The notes under the pieces were generated by a model. The model searched no databases. It was given only the letters and a program-made list of their open reading frames with translations, and had not been told where the DNA came from. This document shows positions 1-9,998 of a stretch of 64,000 bases of DNA, in pieces. Numbering within the stretch: position 1 is the first letter of the stretch; every line of letters starts with the position of its first letter. The position numbers were made by a program, and so were the translations under genes. Origin of the DNA: Streptococcus shenyangsis (lineage in GTDB: Bacteria; Bacillota; Bacilli; Lactobacillales; Streptococcaceae); assembly GCF_006385785.1 (NCBI RefSeq), contig NZ_VFSH01000008.1, positions 25,681 to 89,680 of the forward strand. The letters run 5' to 3'.

Positions 1-477
1 TGTCTTGGATTGGTTCATAAACAAGGACAATAAAATCGCCGAACAGTCCAAGACCTCCATCGTTAGTTCCTTACGCGCTAGTGTTTGATAGGCTTCTCTA
101 ATATAGCCCAAAGCCTGATAACAAGTCCATATATAGCGAATTGGAGACGGTACAAGACTACGAAAAAGTACACGCTTAATCGCTGCACCTGAAACAATAG
201 AATAAGCACTCTCTTCTCTACGAATGGGAAGAGTCATCAACTCAGAAACTTTCCCTTTATCAATTCTTTTTAAAAAGGCTTCTGCATTATCTAATACAGA
301 AAAGCCTTCTTTTATGCGTAGAGTAAAGTGCTGTTGATCCATGTAAAACTGGATAGACTCAATCCCCTTTTCATCTCTCGCCAAGGAACGAAGATAGTCT
401 TGAATATCCAAGGTGAGTGAAAAAGAAGATGATAGTCGGATATGTTGGTATCCTCTATGTAGCACTTTAAAAGACAT
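1..477 (-). CDS. Cation-transporting P-type ATPase, N-terminal part (cut by window edge)
   Basis: The first 159 codons of a longer gene; the frame stays open to base 1. The N-terminus resembles the HMA_2-like regulatory domain found before the membrane part of P1B-type ATPases (hydrophobic VLHRGYQHIRL start, then alternating strand/helix character). The catalytic DKTGT and metal-site residues would lie outside the window. In pneumococcus, as I recall, a cation-transporting E1-E2 ATPase gene sits beside the small gene and rlmA(II) that follow here, and this adjacency is the main support. The metal specificity cannot be told from this fragment. Confidence 0.55.
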   Translation of the reverse strand, partial: MSFKVLHRGYQHIRLSSSFSLTLDIQDYLRSLARDEKGIESIQFYMDQQHFTLRIKEGFSVLDNAEAFLKRIDKGKVSELMTLPIRREESAYSIVSGAAIKRVLFRSLVPSPIRYIWTCYQALGYIREAYQTLARKELTMEVLDCSAILLSLFMNQSKT

Positions 478-478
478 A

Positions 479-757
479 TTATTCCCCTATAAGGCTATCT
501 AATTGCTCTTCTTTTTTCTCTTGCTCGTACAAATATTTGGCATCTTGCAAGACATCATCTCCATGTTGCTTCACAACAGAAACAGATGCATCTAGCTCGT
601 CTTTTAACTTATAAGCCTTAGCCAAAGCTTTAGAATAACCTTTTTTAGCTTCCTTACTTGCTAAGATTTTCAAGCCAAGGGTACCAAATGCGACACCACC
701 CAAAAAGAGTGATGATTTTTTCGCAACTTTTGCGACGCTTAATACTTCTTTTAACAT
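479..757 (-). CDS. Small conserved protein, DUF6110-like
   Basis: 92 residues. I chose the ATG at 757 because GGAGG lies about 9 nt upstream; an upstream in-frame codon at 790 has no good ribosome site. The N-terminus has a short Gly-rich hydrophobic stretch (FLGGVAFGTLGLKIL), followed by a Lys-rich helical region. This pattern fits a small membrane-associated protein of the DUF6110 type. It ends one base before the ATPase start at 477, so the two genes are very likely cotranscribed. A link to metal transport is inferred from position only. Confidence 0.65.
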   Translation of the reverse strand: MLKEVLSVAKVAKKSSLFLGGVAFGTLGLKILASKEAKKGYSKALAKAYKLKDELDASVSVVKQHGDDVLQDAKYLYEQEKKEEQLDSLIGE

Positions 758-908
758 ACTTATTTCCTCCTTATCATTATTATATAGCAATTTAGATATA
801 AAAGCAATTTCATTTCATAAATTGGAGAATCAGTTTTATTTCTACTGAATCTCTCATCTACTTATTCCTAAAGTTGCTTTCATCTGCCTCTTTTGATACA
901 CTTAAACT

Positions 909-1757
909 ATGAATACAAATCTCAAACCCAAACTTCAGCGTTTTGCTTCTGCCACTGCCTTTGCCTGTCCTATCTGCCAAGAAAAGCTGACTCTGGTTGA
1001 GAGCAGTCTCAAATGTAGCAATCGCCATTCTTTTGACCTAGCAAAATTCGGCTATGTCAATCTAGCTCCTCAAATCAAGCAATCTACCAACTACGACAAG
1101 GAAAATTTTCAAAATCGTCAACAAATCCTAGAAGCCGGCTTTTACCAAGCTATTTTAGATGCTGTATCTGACTTGCTTGCAAGATCAAAAACTAGCACCA
1201 CAGTCTTAGATATCGGCTGTGGCGAAGGATTCTATTCTCGCAAACTCCAAGAAAGTCATCCTGACAAAACCTTCTATGCCTTTGATATTTCCAAAGATTC
1301 CGTCCAAATCGCTGCCAAGAGCGAACCCAACTGGGCAGTCAATTGGTTCGTTGGTGACTTAGCTCGTCTTCCTATAAAAGACGCCAGCATGGATATCCTG
1401 CTTGATATCTTCTCACCTGCCAACTATGGAGAATTTCGTCGCGTTTTATCCAAAGACGGTATCTTGATAAAGGTTATTCCAACTAAAAATCACCTCAAAG
1501 AAATCCGTCAGAAGGTACAAGACCAGCTTACAAACAAGAACTATTCCAACCAAGATATCAAAAATCATTTCCAAGAACACTTTACCATCCTATCTAGCCA
1601 AACGGCCTCTCTGACTAAGACTATCACAGCAGATCAGCTCCAAGCCCTACTCAGTATGACTCCGCTCCTCTTTCACATCGACCAGAGCAAGATTGACTGG
1701 AGCCAACTGACAGAGATTACCATTGAGGCAGAGATTTTGGTTGGGAAAGCAATCTAA
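909..1757 (+). CDS. rlmA: 23S rRNA (guanine-N1)-methyltransferase RlmA(II)
   Basis: 282 residues. The N-terminal zinc-binding module shows a CPIC pair, a second Cys and HSFD at about residues 20-42, then the family signature GYVNL. A Rossmann SAM-binding motif follows (LDIGCGEGFYS, about residues 98-108). In Gram-positive bacteria RlmA(II) methylates 23S rRNA at G748 and affects tylosin/telithromycin binding. The gene is monocistronic, with a terminator at 1805-1852. The Shine-Dalgarno is weak. Confidence 0.9.
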   Translation: MNTNLKPKLQRFASATAFACPICQEKLTLVESSLKCSNRHSFDLAKFGYVNLAPQIKQSTNYDKENFQNRQQILEAGFYQAILDAVSDLLARSKTSTTVLDIGCGEGFYSRKLQESHPDKTFYAFDISKDSVQIAAKSEPNWAVNWFVGDLARLPIKDASMDILLDIFSPANYGEFRRVLSKDGILIKVIPTKNHLKEIRQKVQDQLTNKNYSNQDIKNHFQEHFTILSSQTASLTKTITADQLQALLSMTPLLFHIDQSKIDWSQLTEITIEAEILVGKAI

Positions 1758-1804
1758 ACTAGAGTTCGCAAAGGTAGAAAACTTACCGAAAATCTTCAAT
1801 ATTA

Positions 1805-1852
1805 CAAAAACGCATAAGAACAGGTGCTAAAACCTTAATCTTATGCGTTTTG
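1805..1852. terminator. Rho-independent terminator after rlmA
   Basis: The inverted repeat AACGCATAAGA / TCTTATGCGTT is followed by TTGTT and preceded by an A-run, so it can act on both strands. It lies between rlmA and the opposing small gene that ends at 1885. Confidence 0.75.
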
Positions 1853-1884
1853 TTATGCAAAAATCGCTGGAGTTTCTATACACA

Positions 1885-2055
1885 TTAAGTGGAAATCTTT
1901 GAAACCAGTTCTTTTAATAACCATTGAATATCATACATTACATTTACCCCAAATATGATATAGGCCGTATAAATCAAGTATTTCGATTTCTCTCGCCTCA
2001 AAGAATAGATCTTGTACAAGATAAACAAATTTAAAATAATAAATAATAGAGACAA
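1885..2055 (-). CDS. Small membrane protein with TTG start
   Basis: 56 residues starting at TTG, with GGAGG 6 nt upstream. The protein begins SLLFIILNLFILYKIYSLRR, a hydrophobic segment followed by basic residues. A second hydrophobic patch (YLIYTAYIIFGVNVMY) follows, so two membrane spans are likely. It lies 54 bp downstream of the 68-residue membrane protein at 2110-2316 and is probably in the same transcript. I do not recognise a family. The strong ribosome site and the membrane pattern argue that it is real; the non-ATG start makes it easy to miss. Confidence 0.6.
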   Translation of the reverse strand: MSLLFIILNLFILYKIYSLRREKSKYLIYTAYIIFGVNVMYDIQWLLKELVSKIST

Positions 2056-2109
2056 AATCTTCCTCCAAAATCAATATTAAAAGTAGCCAGTCAGGCATAT
2101 ACCTCATAT

Positions 2110-2316
2110 TTATTTTCGATTCGAGATAATAAACTTATCAATAAATAGCAATTGATATAAGGCAAGTACAAATCCCCAGAAACTCCCTCGAAGCGAGATT
2201 TCTTGATGATTGAGAGGAAACAAATCATGGTTACCTATATAGAGGCATGTTAAAATAACAAATAGAATCCAAAATAAATCCGTCCATTTATATTTTGAAA
2301 AATATTTTTTCCACAT
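2110..2316 (-). CDS. Small two-span membrane protein
   Basis: 68 residues with two hydrophobic segments (about 13-28 and 45-61) and a basic tail. The ribosome site AAGGTG lies 5 nt before the ATG. The function is unknown. It stands directly upstream of the 56-residue membrane protein, so the pair may work together. Confidence 0.6.
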   Translation of the reverse strand: MWKKYFSKYKWTDLFWILFVILTCLYIGNHDLFPLNHQEISLRGSFWGFVLALYQLLFIDKFIISNRK

Positions 2317-2415
2317 AAAAACACCTTCTTTCCTACAATTATATTATAATACTTTATGTAAGCGAATACAAGGGATGTGAGGTAATCAACTACGAAGAAA
2401 CATGAGGTTGAAGAC

Positions 2416-2443
2416 AGTAAAAACCAGCATTTTAAGCGCTGGT
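2416..2443 (-). terminator. Terminator of the first ABC exporter locus
   Basis: Read on the minus strand, AAACCAGC pairs with GCTGGTTT, followed by a T-rich run. It lies directly after the permease stop codon. Confidence 0.7.
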
Positions 2444-3232
2444 TTACTGTTTTAAACTAGGTTTCTTACAAAACTTACTAACACTAAACTTTAAAAAAGT
2501 TAGTTTTTGAAGTTGATTAATTGTTAGTTTTCCAAACTGTACTCTTTTTTTATTTTTTAAACCCCAATAACTAAGGGCAAGTAATGCTACAACCCAAGCA
2601 AAAGTGATTCCCAAACTGTCAAAATTCAACTTGAAATCTGGTTTATTAAAGAAATCTACATAAACTCCTAAGAAGGTTGTATCCATAAATTTCTTGATCT
2701 CTGAGCTAACTTGAGAAAACATTGGCAAGAATGAGAGACCAAGCATTGGAATCAAACCATAAACCTGAGCCTGAGTTTGTGTCTCTGAAATAGCTCCAAT
2801 CACTAAATTTAAGAGGATTGTACATAATGCTACCAGAGAAGCTACTACAAGGTATACAGGATAATCTTTTGCGAAATCCACTTCAACCATAATAGGGAAA
2901 GAAATAACTGCAGCCAAGGCAAAGATTACAGGATAAAACAACACGGAAACAAGATATTCTCCACGGCGAACTCCGCTTAAAATGAGTGTTTTAAAAATTC
3001 TTTTTTCTTTTTCCTCTGCAATAGAGTTTGAAATCATTGACCCAGAAGAAAATGAGAATGCCATTGTTAAAGAACTATACAATAGTGTTTTCCCTTGAGT
3101 ACCATCTGTATTCATAAAATTTTGGAAGAGTAGAACCAGAAAGAATGGGAATACTACTTGTACCAAAGTGTTTTTGTTTGTTAATAATACTTGTGTCCTC
3201 AACCAGATAAGGGCTAAAATTCTCTTAAACAT
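2444..3232 (-). CDS. ABC-2 type transporter permease
   Basis: 262 residues with about six hydrophobic segments. It contains the KEKRIFKTLILSGV motif typical of the cytoplasmic loop of ABC-2 permeases. It is clearly paralogous to the permease at 19216-19914 (both begin MF-x3-L-x-AL-WLR-x-QVL). The start overlaps the end of the ATPase frame by 8 bp, as in the paralogous operon. The partner ATPase carries a nonsense codon, so this permease may be without a working motor. The substrate is unknown; such pairs often export peptides or drugs. Confidence 0.85.
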   Translation of the reverse strand: MFKRILALIWLRTQVLLTNKNTLVQVVFPFFLVLLFQNFMNTDGTQGKTLLYSSLTMAFSFSSGSMISNSIAEEKEKRIFKTLILSGVRRGEYLVSVLFYPVIFALAAVISFPIMVEVDFAKDYPVYLVVASLVALCTILLNLVIGAISETQTQAQVYGLIPMLGLSFLPMFSQVSSEIKKFMDTTFLGVYVDFFNKPDFKLNFDSLGITFAWVVALLALSYWGLKNKKRVQFGKLTINQLQKLTFLKFSVSKFCKKPSLKQ

Positions 3233-4049
3233 CTAATTTTTCTCCTGTCAATTTAATAAAAATATCTTCTAAAGTTGGTTCACATGAGTGAATCGTCATC
3301 ATTTTTTTATAATCTTCTTGCTGCAAGTCTTCAAAGCGCACTACCTTTTTAGTAGAATCACTATAAGTTACTGCAACTTTTTTTTCCGTGTTGTATTTTT
3401 GGATAATTTCGCTTGGGCTTCCTTGTTCAATAAGATCACCTTTATTCAAAAGAGCTAGGTTATCACATAATAAAGTCGCCTCATTCATATCATGAGTAGT
3501 TAAGAAAATGGTTGTTCCTCTTTCCTTTAACTCCTATAGTAATTTGTGAATCTTCTTTGAGGTGGTGGGATCTAACCCACTTGTAGGTTCGTCTAAAAAT
3601 AGAACTTTAGGGTAATTGATTAAAGCACGAGCTAAAAGCATTCGTTGACGCATTCCTGTAGAAAGTTTCTCAGCTGGAGTGTCTTTACTATCATACAGAC
3701 CAACTTGTTTTAGAATTTCTTCAATTCGAGATTTTGAAACTCCGTATAGTCTTGCAAATAGCAACAAGTTATTGTACAAACTTAATTTTTCGTAATAACC
3801 ACTTGTGTCACCTACTAAACCTAACTCTTCAAAATCTGACGGAAGTAATTTTTGAGAATCTTTCCCTAATAATTCTGTCTTTCCGCTGTTAGCCTGTAGC
3901 TGTCCTGTCAGAATATTGATCATTGTTGTTTTCCCTGAACCAGATGGACCTAGGAATCCAAAAATTTCTCCTTCGTTTATTGAAAAACTAATTTGATTTA
4001 AAGCAATATTATCTCCAAATCGCTTTGTAACTCTTTCTACCTTAATCAT
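3225..4049 (-). pseudogene. ABC transporter ATP-binding protein interrupted by an amber codon
   Basis: Reading from the ATG at 4049 (GAGG 7 nt upstream) the frame has Walker A GPSGSGKTT, the signature LSTGMRQRM and Walker B VLFLDEPTSGLD. It then meets TAG at 3534-3536, and the same frame continues with the H-loop TTHDMNEAT and a C-terminal domain to 3225. The intact paralog at 19907-20731 has Gln at this position (LLQELK), so CAG to TAG is the simplest explanation. The truncated product lacks the H-loop His. Function could survive only through suppression or reassembly; loss is more likely. Confidence 0.85.
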
Positions 4050-4090
4050 TGTATTACCTCTTTCTAATGATAAATTGTATTTTAGAAACT

Positions 4091-4312
4091 TCACTCACTC
4101 CCATCGGTTATGTCAACAACTCTAATTCTAGGCTTTAAGTTAGAGTCCATTTTGATTTCTCTCATTTCATTTGGAAGCAAGAGAACTAATTTTAGTAGCT
4201 TCTCATCAAGTGTTACTTTACATAGGCGTCTGCTATCTAGACTATTTTTGATAATCAGATAGTCCTTCTTGACAAATTTTTCATCCATATAATAGTCAAT
4301 TGTTTTTACCAT
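4091..4312 (-). CDS. Hypothetical protein upstream of the ABC locus
   Basis: 73 residues with a strong GGAGG 4-5 nt before the ATG. It is soluble, charged and rich in Lys/Asp/Leu, with no membrane segment. It ends 41 bp before the ATPase start and is probably the first gene of the ABC operon. I recognise no family. A role as a regulator or accessory of the exporter is a guess from position. Confidence 0.5.
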   Translation of the reverse strand: MVKTIDYYMDEKFVKKDYLIIKNSLDSRRLCKVTLDEKLLKLVLLLPNEMREIKMDSNLKPRIRVVDITDGSE

Positions 4313-4415
4313 ATTTTCCTCCCGCCTGCTAATCTACATCCCGTTAAATAGTAATGTTTCTAGCATTGCGTTCTGCTTAACTTATTTACACTAACAGTAT
4401 ATCCCTTATGAGAGT

Positions 4416-4461
4416 AAAAAAACAGGACATTTATGTCCACTGACATTTATGTCCTGTTTTT
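4416..4461. terminator. Bidirectional terminator between regulator and ABC operon
   Basis: AAACAGGACAT pairs with ATGTCCTGTTT, flanked by an A-run and a T-run. Inside the loop lies a direct repeat of GACATTTATGTC character. It ends the regulator transcript on the minus strand. Confidence 0.7.
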
Positions 4462-4470
4462 AAATTGAAA

Positions 4471-5367
4471 TTATGGAAAATCCTTATTTTTTTCTTCTAT
4501 TACTCTATCCCTAAATGATTTATCATTTAATAATTTCGATCCGTTTATTGCTTTATTATAGTAGTCCAAAGCAAGATCTTTATTCTGATTAGTATGAATA
4601 TAATATTTGGCTTCAAAAAAATCTACTGTAGGTAGTAAAGCAAAATCTTGGATTTCATCTATTATTTCTCGTACAGCACTTAGCGTTTGGGGCATTAAAT
4701 CATAATATTCAATATTAAAGTGATATAAAACAATTGATACAATAACCCTTTGAATCAAATGAATATTGTTGGCATCAGAGAAATTAGTTTGCTCCAAGAT
4801 GTTAGCATAGATATTTTCAAATACATTATCAATTGGCTTAGCATTCAAGGTACACTTTAAAAAATATAGGTGTAAAATTAGTAAATCATTGGTGTCATAA
4901 TTTGTTTTTAAAAGTAACTGCTCAAAGTATTCCTCAATCAAACCTTCTCCAAATTCAGAGTTTTCAGAAACATACACATCATCAATAGCTTGTAAAACTT
5001 CAACTGCTATTTGTTCATCCTCAGGGAGTTGATCATAAAAATGTTCCTGAATATCTTCAAAGATAGCCTCACGTTGGCGGATTTTTTCTTCATCTCCATG
5101 AATAGACTGACGAATCAATTTCGTTTTTAGTTTTAAATACTCTTTAGGAACAATTATCATGCCTTCATCAATTAACTGAGATATCGGAATTTCTAGCACT
5201 CCAGCTATATAATCTAGTTTCGCTAAACTGGGCAAATTATTTCCAGTTTCAATTCGACCCAACTGACGAACAGTAAGTTCTTTTTCATCGCCACAAAAGG
5301 CTTCTCTACTCAGTCCTTTTTCAGTTCGTAAAGTGCGAATCCGTTTCCCTATTTCTAAATTACTCAT
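4471..5367 (-). CDS. RRNPP-type transcriptional regulator (HTH plus TPR-like repeats)
   Basis: 298 residues from the ATG at 5367 (GAGG 6 nt upstream); an earlier TTG at 5382 is possible but less well placed. An Xre-type HTH occupies about residues 5-60 (RIRTLRTEKGLSREAF...LGRIETGNNLPS). The remainder is helical with repeat character, as in PlcR/TprA/Rgg-like peptide-sensing regulators. It lies upstream of the 73-residue gene and the ABC exporter and may control them. I searched both flanks for a short exported signal peptide and saw no convincing one. Confidence 0.75.
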   Translation of the reverse strand: MSNLEIGKRIRTLRTEKGLSREAFCGDEKELTVRQLGRIETGNNLPSLAKLDYIAGVLEIPISQLIDEGMIIVPKEYLKLKTKLIRQSIHGDEEKIRQREAIFEDIQEHFYDQLPEDEQIAVEVLQAIDDVYVSENSEFGEGLIEEYFEQLLLKTNYDTNDLLILHLYFLKCTLNAKPIDNVFENIYANILEQTNFSDANNIHLIQRVIVSIVLYHFNIEYYDLMPQTLSAVREIIDEIQDFALLPTVDFFEAKYYIHTNQNKDLALDYYNKAINGSKLLNDKSFRDRVIEEKNKDFP

Positions 5368-5544
5368 AATGCGCCTCTTCAAATTCTAATTAGACATTCA
5401 AACAACTACTTGTATACGTTTCCATTTTAACACACTTTCCTACAATTTTCAGAAAAAATAATTATAACGAATAGTTTTAAGCAACTATCTTATATAAGTG
5501 CCCCATTTCAATAAAGTATCTGAGGTCTATTTCTACTCAAGCAT

Positions 5545-5581
5545 TAAAAAAAAAGCGAATTTCAATCGAAATTCGCTTTAT
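5545..5581 (-). terminator. Terminator downstream of malP
   Basis: AAGCGAATTTC-aatc-GAAATTCGCTT, followed on the minus strand by a run of nine T. It terminates malMP transcripts that have read through the BOX element. The rest of the 5368-5717 gap holds only upstream sequence of the regulator and the BOX repeat. Confidence 0.85.
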
Positions 5582-5612
5582 AGGAAAGTGTATTAGTATA
5601 AATCTTGTATCT

Positions 5613-5720
5613 TATACTCAATGAAAATCAAAGAGCAAACTAGGAAGCTAGCCGCAGGCTGTACTTGAGTACGGCAAGGCAACGCTGACGTGGTTTGAAT
5701 TTGATTTTCGAAGAGTATTA
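5613..5720 (-). repeat. BOX element (boxA-boxC, no boxB)
   Basis: Begins TATACTCAATGAAAATC (boxC end) and finishes TTTTCGAAGAGTATTA (boxA end). The middle module (boxB) is absent. The boxA end supplies the last bases of the malP stop codon (TTA on the plus strand at 5718-5720). Confidence 0.95.
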
Positions 5721-7976
5721 GTTCAAGTGCCAGATATCTTCGTTATACTGAGCGATTGTACGGTCAGATGAGAAGAATCCTGCTTTAGAAATGTTAACGA
5801 TGACTTTATCCAACCATGCGTCACGGTCTTCATAGTCAGCAAGCATTTGCTCTTTGACTTTGATGTAATCTTCTAAGTCAAGAAGAGTCATGAACCAGTC
5901 TTTGTTGATCAATTCATTGTAAAGACGTTCCAAGCGCTCTTTGTTTCCAGCTGCAAGAACTGCATCGCTAACGATGAAGTCAACCAATGGTTTGATAGCT
6001 TCACGAGCGTAGAATTCGCTTGATTTGTAAGCTGCTTTTGCGTAAAGGTCGATAACAGTTTCTGAATCTTCACCGAAGATGTAGATGTTTTCGTCTCCAA
6101 CCAACTCAGCGATTTCAACGTTAGCACCGTCCATAGTACCAAGAGTCAAAGCTCCGTTCAACATGAATTTCATGTTACCAGTACCTGAAGCTTCTTTAGA
6201 AGCAAGTGAGATTTGTTCTGAGATATCACATGCTGGGATAAGGAAGCTTGCTGCAGTAACGTTGTAGTTTTCCACCATAACTACTTGCAAGTGTGGAGCT
6301 ACTGCTGGATCGTTAGCAATAACTTCTGACATGCAAAGGATCAAGTGGATGATGTCTTGAGCGATTGTGTAGGCTGGAGCTGCTTTACCACCAAAGAAGA
6401 TTGTGATTGGGCGAGCAGGGATGTTACCAGCTTTGATGTCAAGGTATTTGTGGATCACGTACAAAGCGTTCATTTGTTGGCGTTTGTACTCGTGAAGACG
6501 TTTGATTTGAATATCAAAGATAGAGTTTGGATTGATTTCCACACCTTGGTGTTCTTTCAAGTGACGAGCCAATTTACGTTTGTTGTGAGCCTTGATGCTT
6601 TCCAATTTTTCTTTGACAGCGACTTTGTCTTCATAAGACAAAAGTTTTTCAAGCTCATCTGCTTCATGGTGCCAACCTTCTCCAAGAATCTCATCCAAGT
6701 AGTGAGACAATCTTGGGTTAGCATGCATGAGCCAACGACGGAAAGTGATACCGTTTGTTTTGTTGTTGAATTTTTCTGGGTAAAGGTCGTAGAAGGCTTT
6801 CAACTCAGAATTTTTCAAGATTTCAGTGTGAAGTGCTGCAACCCCGTTAACGCTGTATCCGTAGTGGATATCCATGTGAGCCATGTGAACACGTCCGCTC
6901 TCATCGATAATTTGAACAGCTGGATCTTTGTATTCTGCTTTCACACGACGGTCCAATTCTTCGATGATTGGTACCAAGTGAGGAACCACTTCTTGCAAGA
7001 ATTCAAGAGGCCATTTTTCAAGGGCTTCAGCAAGGATTGTGTGGTTAGTGTAGGCAGTCATGCTACGAACGATTGAGATTGCTTCGTCAAGTTCGATACC
7101 ACGAGCAGTCAAAAGACGGATCAACTCAGGAATAACCATTGATGGGTGAGTATCGTTGATTTGTACAACTGCGTAGTCAGCAAGGTCATGCAAGTTGCTT
7201 CCTTTTTCGATTGCTTCTTCGATAATCAATTGCGCACCGTTTGAAACCATGAAGTATTGTTGGAAGATACGGAGCAATTCACCTTGACGGTCACTATCAT
7301 CTGGGTAAAGGAAAAGAGTCAAGTTGCGAGCGATGTCTGTTTTATCAAAGTTGATACCATCTTTAATGATTGAAGAATCAACTGAATCCAAGTCAAACAA
7401 ACGCAAGCGGTTCTTAGTTTCTGTCTTGTAACCAGGTACATCGATATCGTAAAGAGTTGATGTCAATGTGAAGTGAGCAAATGGCACTTGGTAGCTACGG
7501 CTTGAGCGAACCAACCAGTTTTGCTCTGTCAACCATGCGTTTGGAATTGTTTCTTGCTGGTTGTTTTTAAGAACTTGTTGGAAAAGACCGTAGTGGTAGT
7601 TAAGACCAACACCGTCACCGTTCAAACCAAGAGTCGCAATTGAGTCGATAAAGCAGGCAGCCAAACGTCCCAAACCACCATTACCAAGAGATGGTTCCAA
7701 TTCAACTTCTTCAACTTCAATCAAGTCTTTACCTGCAGCTGCAAGTTCTTTTTTAACATCGTCGTAAAGACCAAGGTTGATCAAGTTGTTTGACAAAAGT
7801 TTACCAATCAAGAACTCAGCTGAGATGTAGTAAACTTTTTTCTTACCAGTGTTAACTGGTTTTTTGCTACTTGCAAGCTTGCTGTAGTTAAGAAGAGCAA
7901 GGTAAAGCTCTTCATTGCTACATTCTGCAATGGTTTTATTGTAACGATTTTGTACAAATTCTTGTAGTGATAACAT
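5718..7976 (-). CDS. malP: Glycogen/maltodextrin phosphorylase MalP
   Basis: 752 residues, the usual length for bacterial alpha-glucan phosphorylase (GT35). It releases glucose-1-phosphate from maltodextrins. Visible motifs are [16 protein letters not shown] in the N-terminal half and the pyridoxal-phosphate site [20 protein letters not shown] near residue 600, with the Lys in GNMKF. It is the second gene of malMP, 25 bp after malM, and is transcribed from the MalR-controlled promoter near 9590. Its stop codon is formed at the edge of a BOX repeat. Confidence 0.95.
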   Translation of the reverse strand: MLSLQEFVQNRYNKTIAECSNEELYLALLNYSKLASSKKPVNTGKKKVYYISAEFLIGKLLSNNLINLGLYDDVKKELAAAGKDLIEVEEVELEPSLGNGGLGRLAACFIDSIATLGLNGDGVGLNYHYGLFQQVLKNNQQETIPNAWLTEQNWLVRSSRSYQVPFAHFTLTSTLYDIDVPGYKTETKNRLRLFDLDSVDSSIIKDGINFDKTDIARNLTLFLYPDDSDRQGELLRIFQQYFMVSNGAQLIIEEAIEKGSNLHDLADYAVVQINDTHPSMVIPELIRLLTARGIELDEAISIVRSMTAYTNHTILAEALEKWPLEFLQEVVPHLVPIIEELDRRVKAEYKDPAVQIIDESGRVHMAHMDIHYGYSVNGVAALHTEILKNSELKAFYDLYPEKFNNKTNGITFRRWLMHANPRLSHYLDEILGEGWHHEADELEKLLSYEDKVAVKEKLESIKAHNKRKLARHLKEHQGVEINPNSIFDIQIKRLHEYKRQQMNALYVIHKYLDIKAGNIPARPITIFFGGKAAPAYTIAQDIIHLILCMSEVIANDPAVAPHLQVVMVENYNVTAASFLIPACDISEQISLASKEASGTGNMKFMLNGALTLGTMDGANVEIAELVGDENIYIFGEDSETVIDLYAKAAYKSSEFYAREAIKPLVDFIVSDAVLAAGNKERLERLYNELINKDWFMTLLDLEDYIKVKEQMLADYEDRDAWLDKVIVNISKAGFFSSDRTIAQYNEDIWHLN

Positions 7977-8001
7977 GTTTAAGGTGTCTCCTGATATTGT
8001 A

Positions 8002-9519
8002 TTATTTCTTTAAATCTACCAAATTTTCATTGATTCGGCGATAGATTGTTGTCAAGTCAAGCAAGCCTTCCTCGACAGCTGGTGTCAATTGATCTTCAGT
8101 CATACGCCAAGACCAGTTTCCACCAAGAGTAGATGGGAAGTTCATACGAGCTGTCTCATCTAATTCTAGCAAATCTTGCATAGTTGCAATTGCCATGAAG
8201 CTAACTGATGAAAAGACTGTACGAAGCATAGCATGTGGCACTGTTTCGTATTCTTTACGGTTAGTGTAGCGAGCCATGTATTCACGAGTCGCATCATCGA
8301 TCTCGTTACGGTACCAACCAAGAACCGTATTGTTATCGTGTGTTCCTGTGTACATAACTGAGTTAGCAGGTGCCAAGTGTGGGCTATCGATGCTTTCGTC
8401 TTCTGGGTTGAAAGCAAATTGAAGAATCTTCATTCCTGGGAAGCCAGTACGTTCACGCAATTCGATAACTTCGTCTGTCATAAAACCAAGGTCTTCAGCG
8501 ATGATGTTTAGCTCACCAAGTTCTTCCTTAACGGCTGCAAAAAGCTTGTAGCCAGGACCTTTGACCCATTCACCAGGTGCTGCTGTATCAGAACCAGCAG
8601 GGATTTCCCAGTAAGATTCGAACCCACGGAAGTGGTCGATACGAACGATATCGTAGATTTTGAAGCTTTCACGCAAGCGTTCAATCCACCATTTATAGCC
8701 GTCTTTGTCCATTGCTTCCCAGTCATAGATTGGGTTACCCCAAAGCTGACCAGTTGCAGAAAACTCATCTGGTGGGCATCCTGCGATGCAAGTCGCCTTA
8801 CCGTTGACATCTGTCTTGAAGAGATGTGGATTTGCCCACATATCGCTTGAATCTTCCGCTACGTAGATTGGCATGTCCCCAACGATTTCGATGTGATTGT
8901 CGTTAGCGTAAGCTTTCAATTTCAACCATTGTTGGAAGAAGAAGTATTGAGTCACACGGTGGTAAACCAACTTGTCTGCCAATTGCTCACGGTAGCTTTC
9001 AAGTGCTGAAGCTTTACGAGCACGAACATCTGCATCTGGCCATTCAGTCCAAGCAAGATTGTCAAAATTTTCTTTAATAGCCATATACTCTGCAAAGAGT
9101 TCAAGCCATGATTGGTTGTCTTGAGCAAATTTCTCAAAATCTTTAACATCTCCTACTTCCAAGAAACGTTTTACCGCTTTTTCTAAAAGAGGACGACGTG
9201 CATAGTAGATTTTCGCATAATCAACTTCAGACGCATCGCTACCAAAGTCAACCCCTTCAAGGTCACTTGCTTGCAACAAACCTTGTTCCACCAAGATATC
9301 TAAATCGATAAAATGAGTGTTCCCTGCGAAGGCTGAGAAAGATTGGTAAGGAGAGTCTCCATAACTAGTTGTTCCTAATGGAAGGATTTGCCAGTAACGT
9401 TGTTTTGTGCGAACCAAAAAATCAACGAAGTCGTAAGCACTTTTACCAAATGATCCGATTCCGTATGCTCCTGGAAGAGAAGAAATGTGCATCAACACAC
9501 CACTTTGACGTTTTTTCAT
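8002..9519 (-). CDS. malM: 4-alpha-glucanotransferase MalM (amylomaltase, GH77)
   Basis: 505 residues from the ATG at 9519, which has GAGG 8 nt upstream; a GTG three codons earlier is too close to that site. It transfers glucan chains between maltodextrins and frees glucose. GH77 features are the N-terminal [29 protein letters not shown] with the nucleophile Asp, IAEDLG with the acid/base Glu and YTGTHDNNT. The first gene of the malMP operon, it works together with MalP on sugars imported by MalXCD. Confidence 0.95.
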   Translation of the reverse strand: MKKRQSGVLMHISSLPGAYGIGSFGKSAYDFVDFLVRTKQRYWQILPLGTTSYGDSPYQSFSAFAGNTHFIDLDILVEQGLLQASDLEGVDFGSDASEVDYAKIYYARRPLLEKAVKRFLEVGDVKDFEKFAQDNQSWLELFAEYMAIKENFDNLAWTEWPDADVRARKASALESYREQLADKLVYHRVTQYFFFQQWLKLKAYANDNHIEIVGDMPIYVAEDSSDMWANPHLFKTDVNGKATCIAGCPPDEFSATGQLWGNPIYDWEAMDKDGYKWWIERLRESFKIYDIVRIDHFRGFESYWEIPAGSDTAAPGEWVKGPGYKLFAAVKEELGELNIIAEDLGFMTDEVIELRERTGFPGMKILQFAFNPEDESIDSPHLAPANSVMYTGTHDNNTVLGWYRNEIDDATREYMARYTNRKEYETVPHAMLRTVFSSVSFMAIATMQDLLELDETARMNFPSTLGGNWSWRMTEDQLTPAVEEGLLDLTTIYRRINENLVDLKK

Positions 9520-9560
9520 AATAAGCACCTCATGTGTTTATAGTTAGATATTACATTTTT

Positions 9561-9616
9561 ACGAACGCAAACGTTTGCGCTATGATTAGTATATCTCATT
9601 TTCTTGATAAATGCAA
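9561..9616 (-). promoter_or_regulatory. malMP promoter with MalR operator
   Basis: Minus-strand promoter: -35 TTGCAT (9611-9616), 17-bp spacer, -10 TATACT (9588-9593). Just downstream lies the perfect palindrome CGCAAACGTTTGCG (9566-9579), a LacI-family operator placed over the start of transcription. MalR repression at two operators in the mal locus is established in pneumococcus. Confidence 0.85.
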
Positions 9617-9901
9617 GCGGTTTTAAATAACTTTTTTGATTATTTTTTAAAAATTTTTTCTTCTTACTCGTATATATATCCTTTCAGGAAACAAACAAAA
9701 TAGGAATAAGGGTTTCACTTATCTTACTTAAGCAAAAATAAAGTGAGAATTCTCTCTACTTTCCATTTGTAAATTAGGCAATCGTTTTCTCAACTTTTTT
9801 AAATTTGAAACAAAACCGATTTTTAAGATTTTCTACTATTTATACGACGATTAAGCGTTTACCATTTTCTACAATTTTTTTATTTTTTTTATAAAAAACA
9901 C
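9617..9901. other. Gene-free part of the mal divergent region
   Basis: About 285 bp of A+T-rich sequence between the two mal promoters. I see no ORF with a ribosome site and no further operator palindrome; there are several T-runs that may bend DNA. Confidence 0.6.
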
Positions 9902-9960
9902 TTGCAACCGCTTTCTGATTGTGTTATACTAGTCCCATAAAGGAAAACGTTTGCGTTTCC
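9902..9960 (+). promoter_or_regulatory. malX promoter with MalR operator
   Basis: -35 TTGCAA (9902-9907), 17-bp spacer, -10 TATACT (9925-9930). The imperfect palindrome GGAAAACGTTTGCGTTTCC at 9942-9960 follows; its core matches the malMP operator. CcpA could also recognise this cre-like core. Confidence 0.88.
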
Positions 9961-9998
9961 TCATTATAAAATTTGTTATTCTTTAGGAGGAATACACT

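Noticed and set aside
6345..7076. Plus-strand 243-codon ORF inside malP
   Set aside because: Antisense shadow of a strongly conserved enzyme; no start signal.
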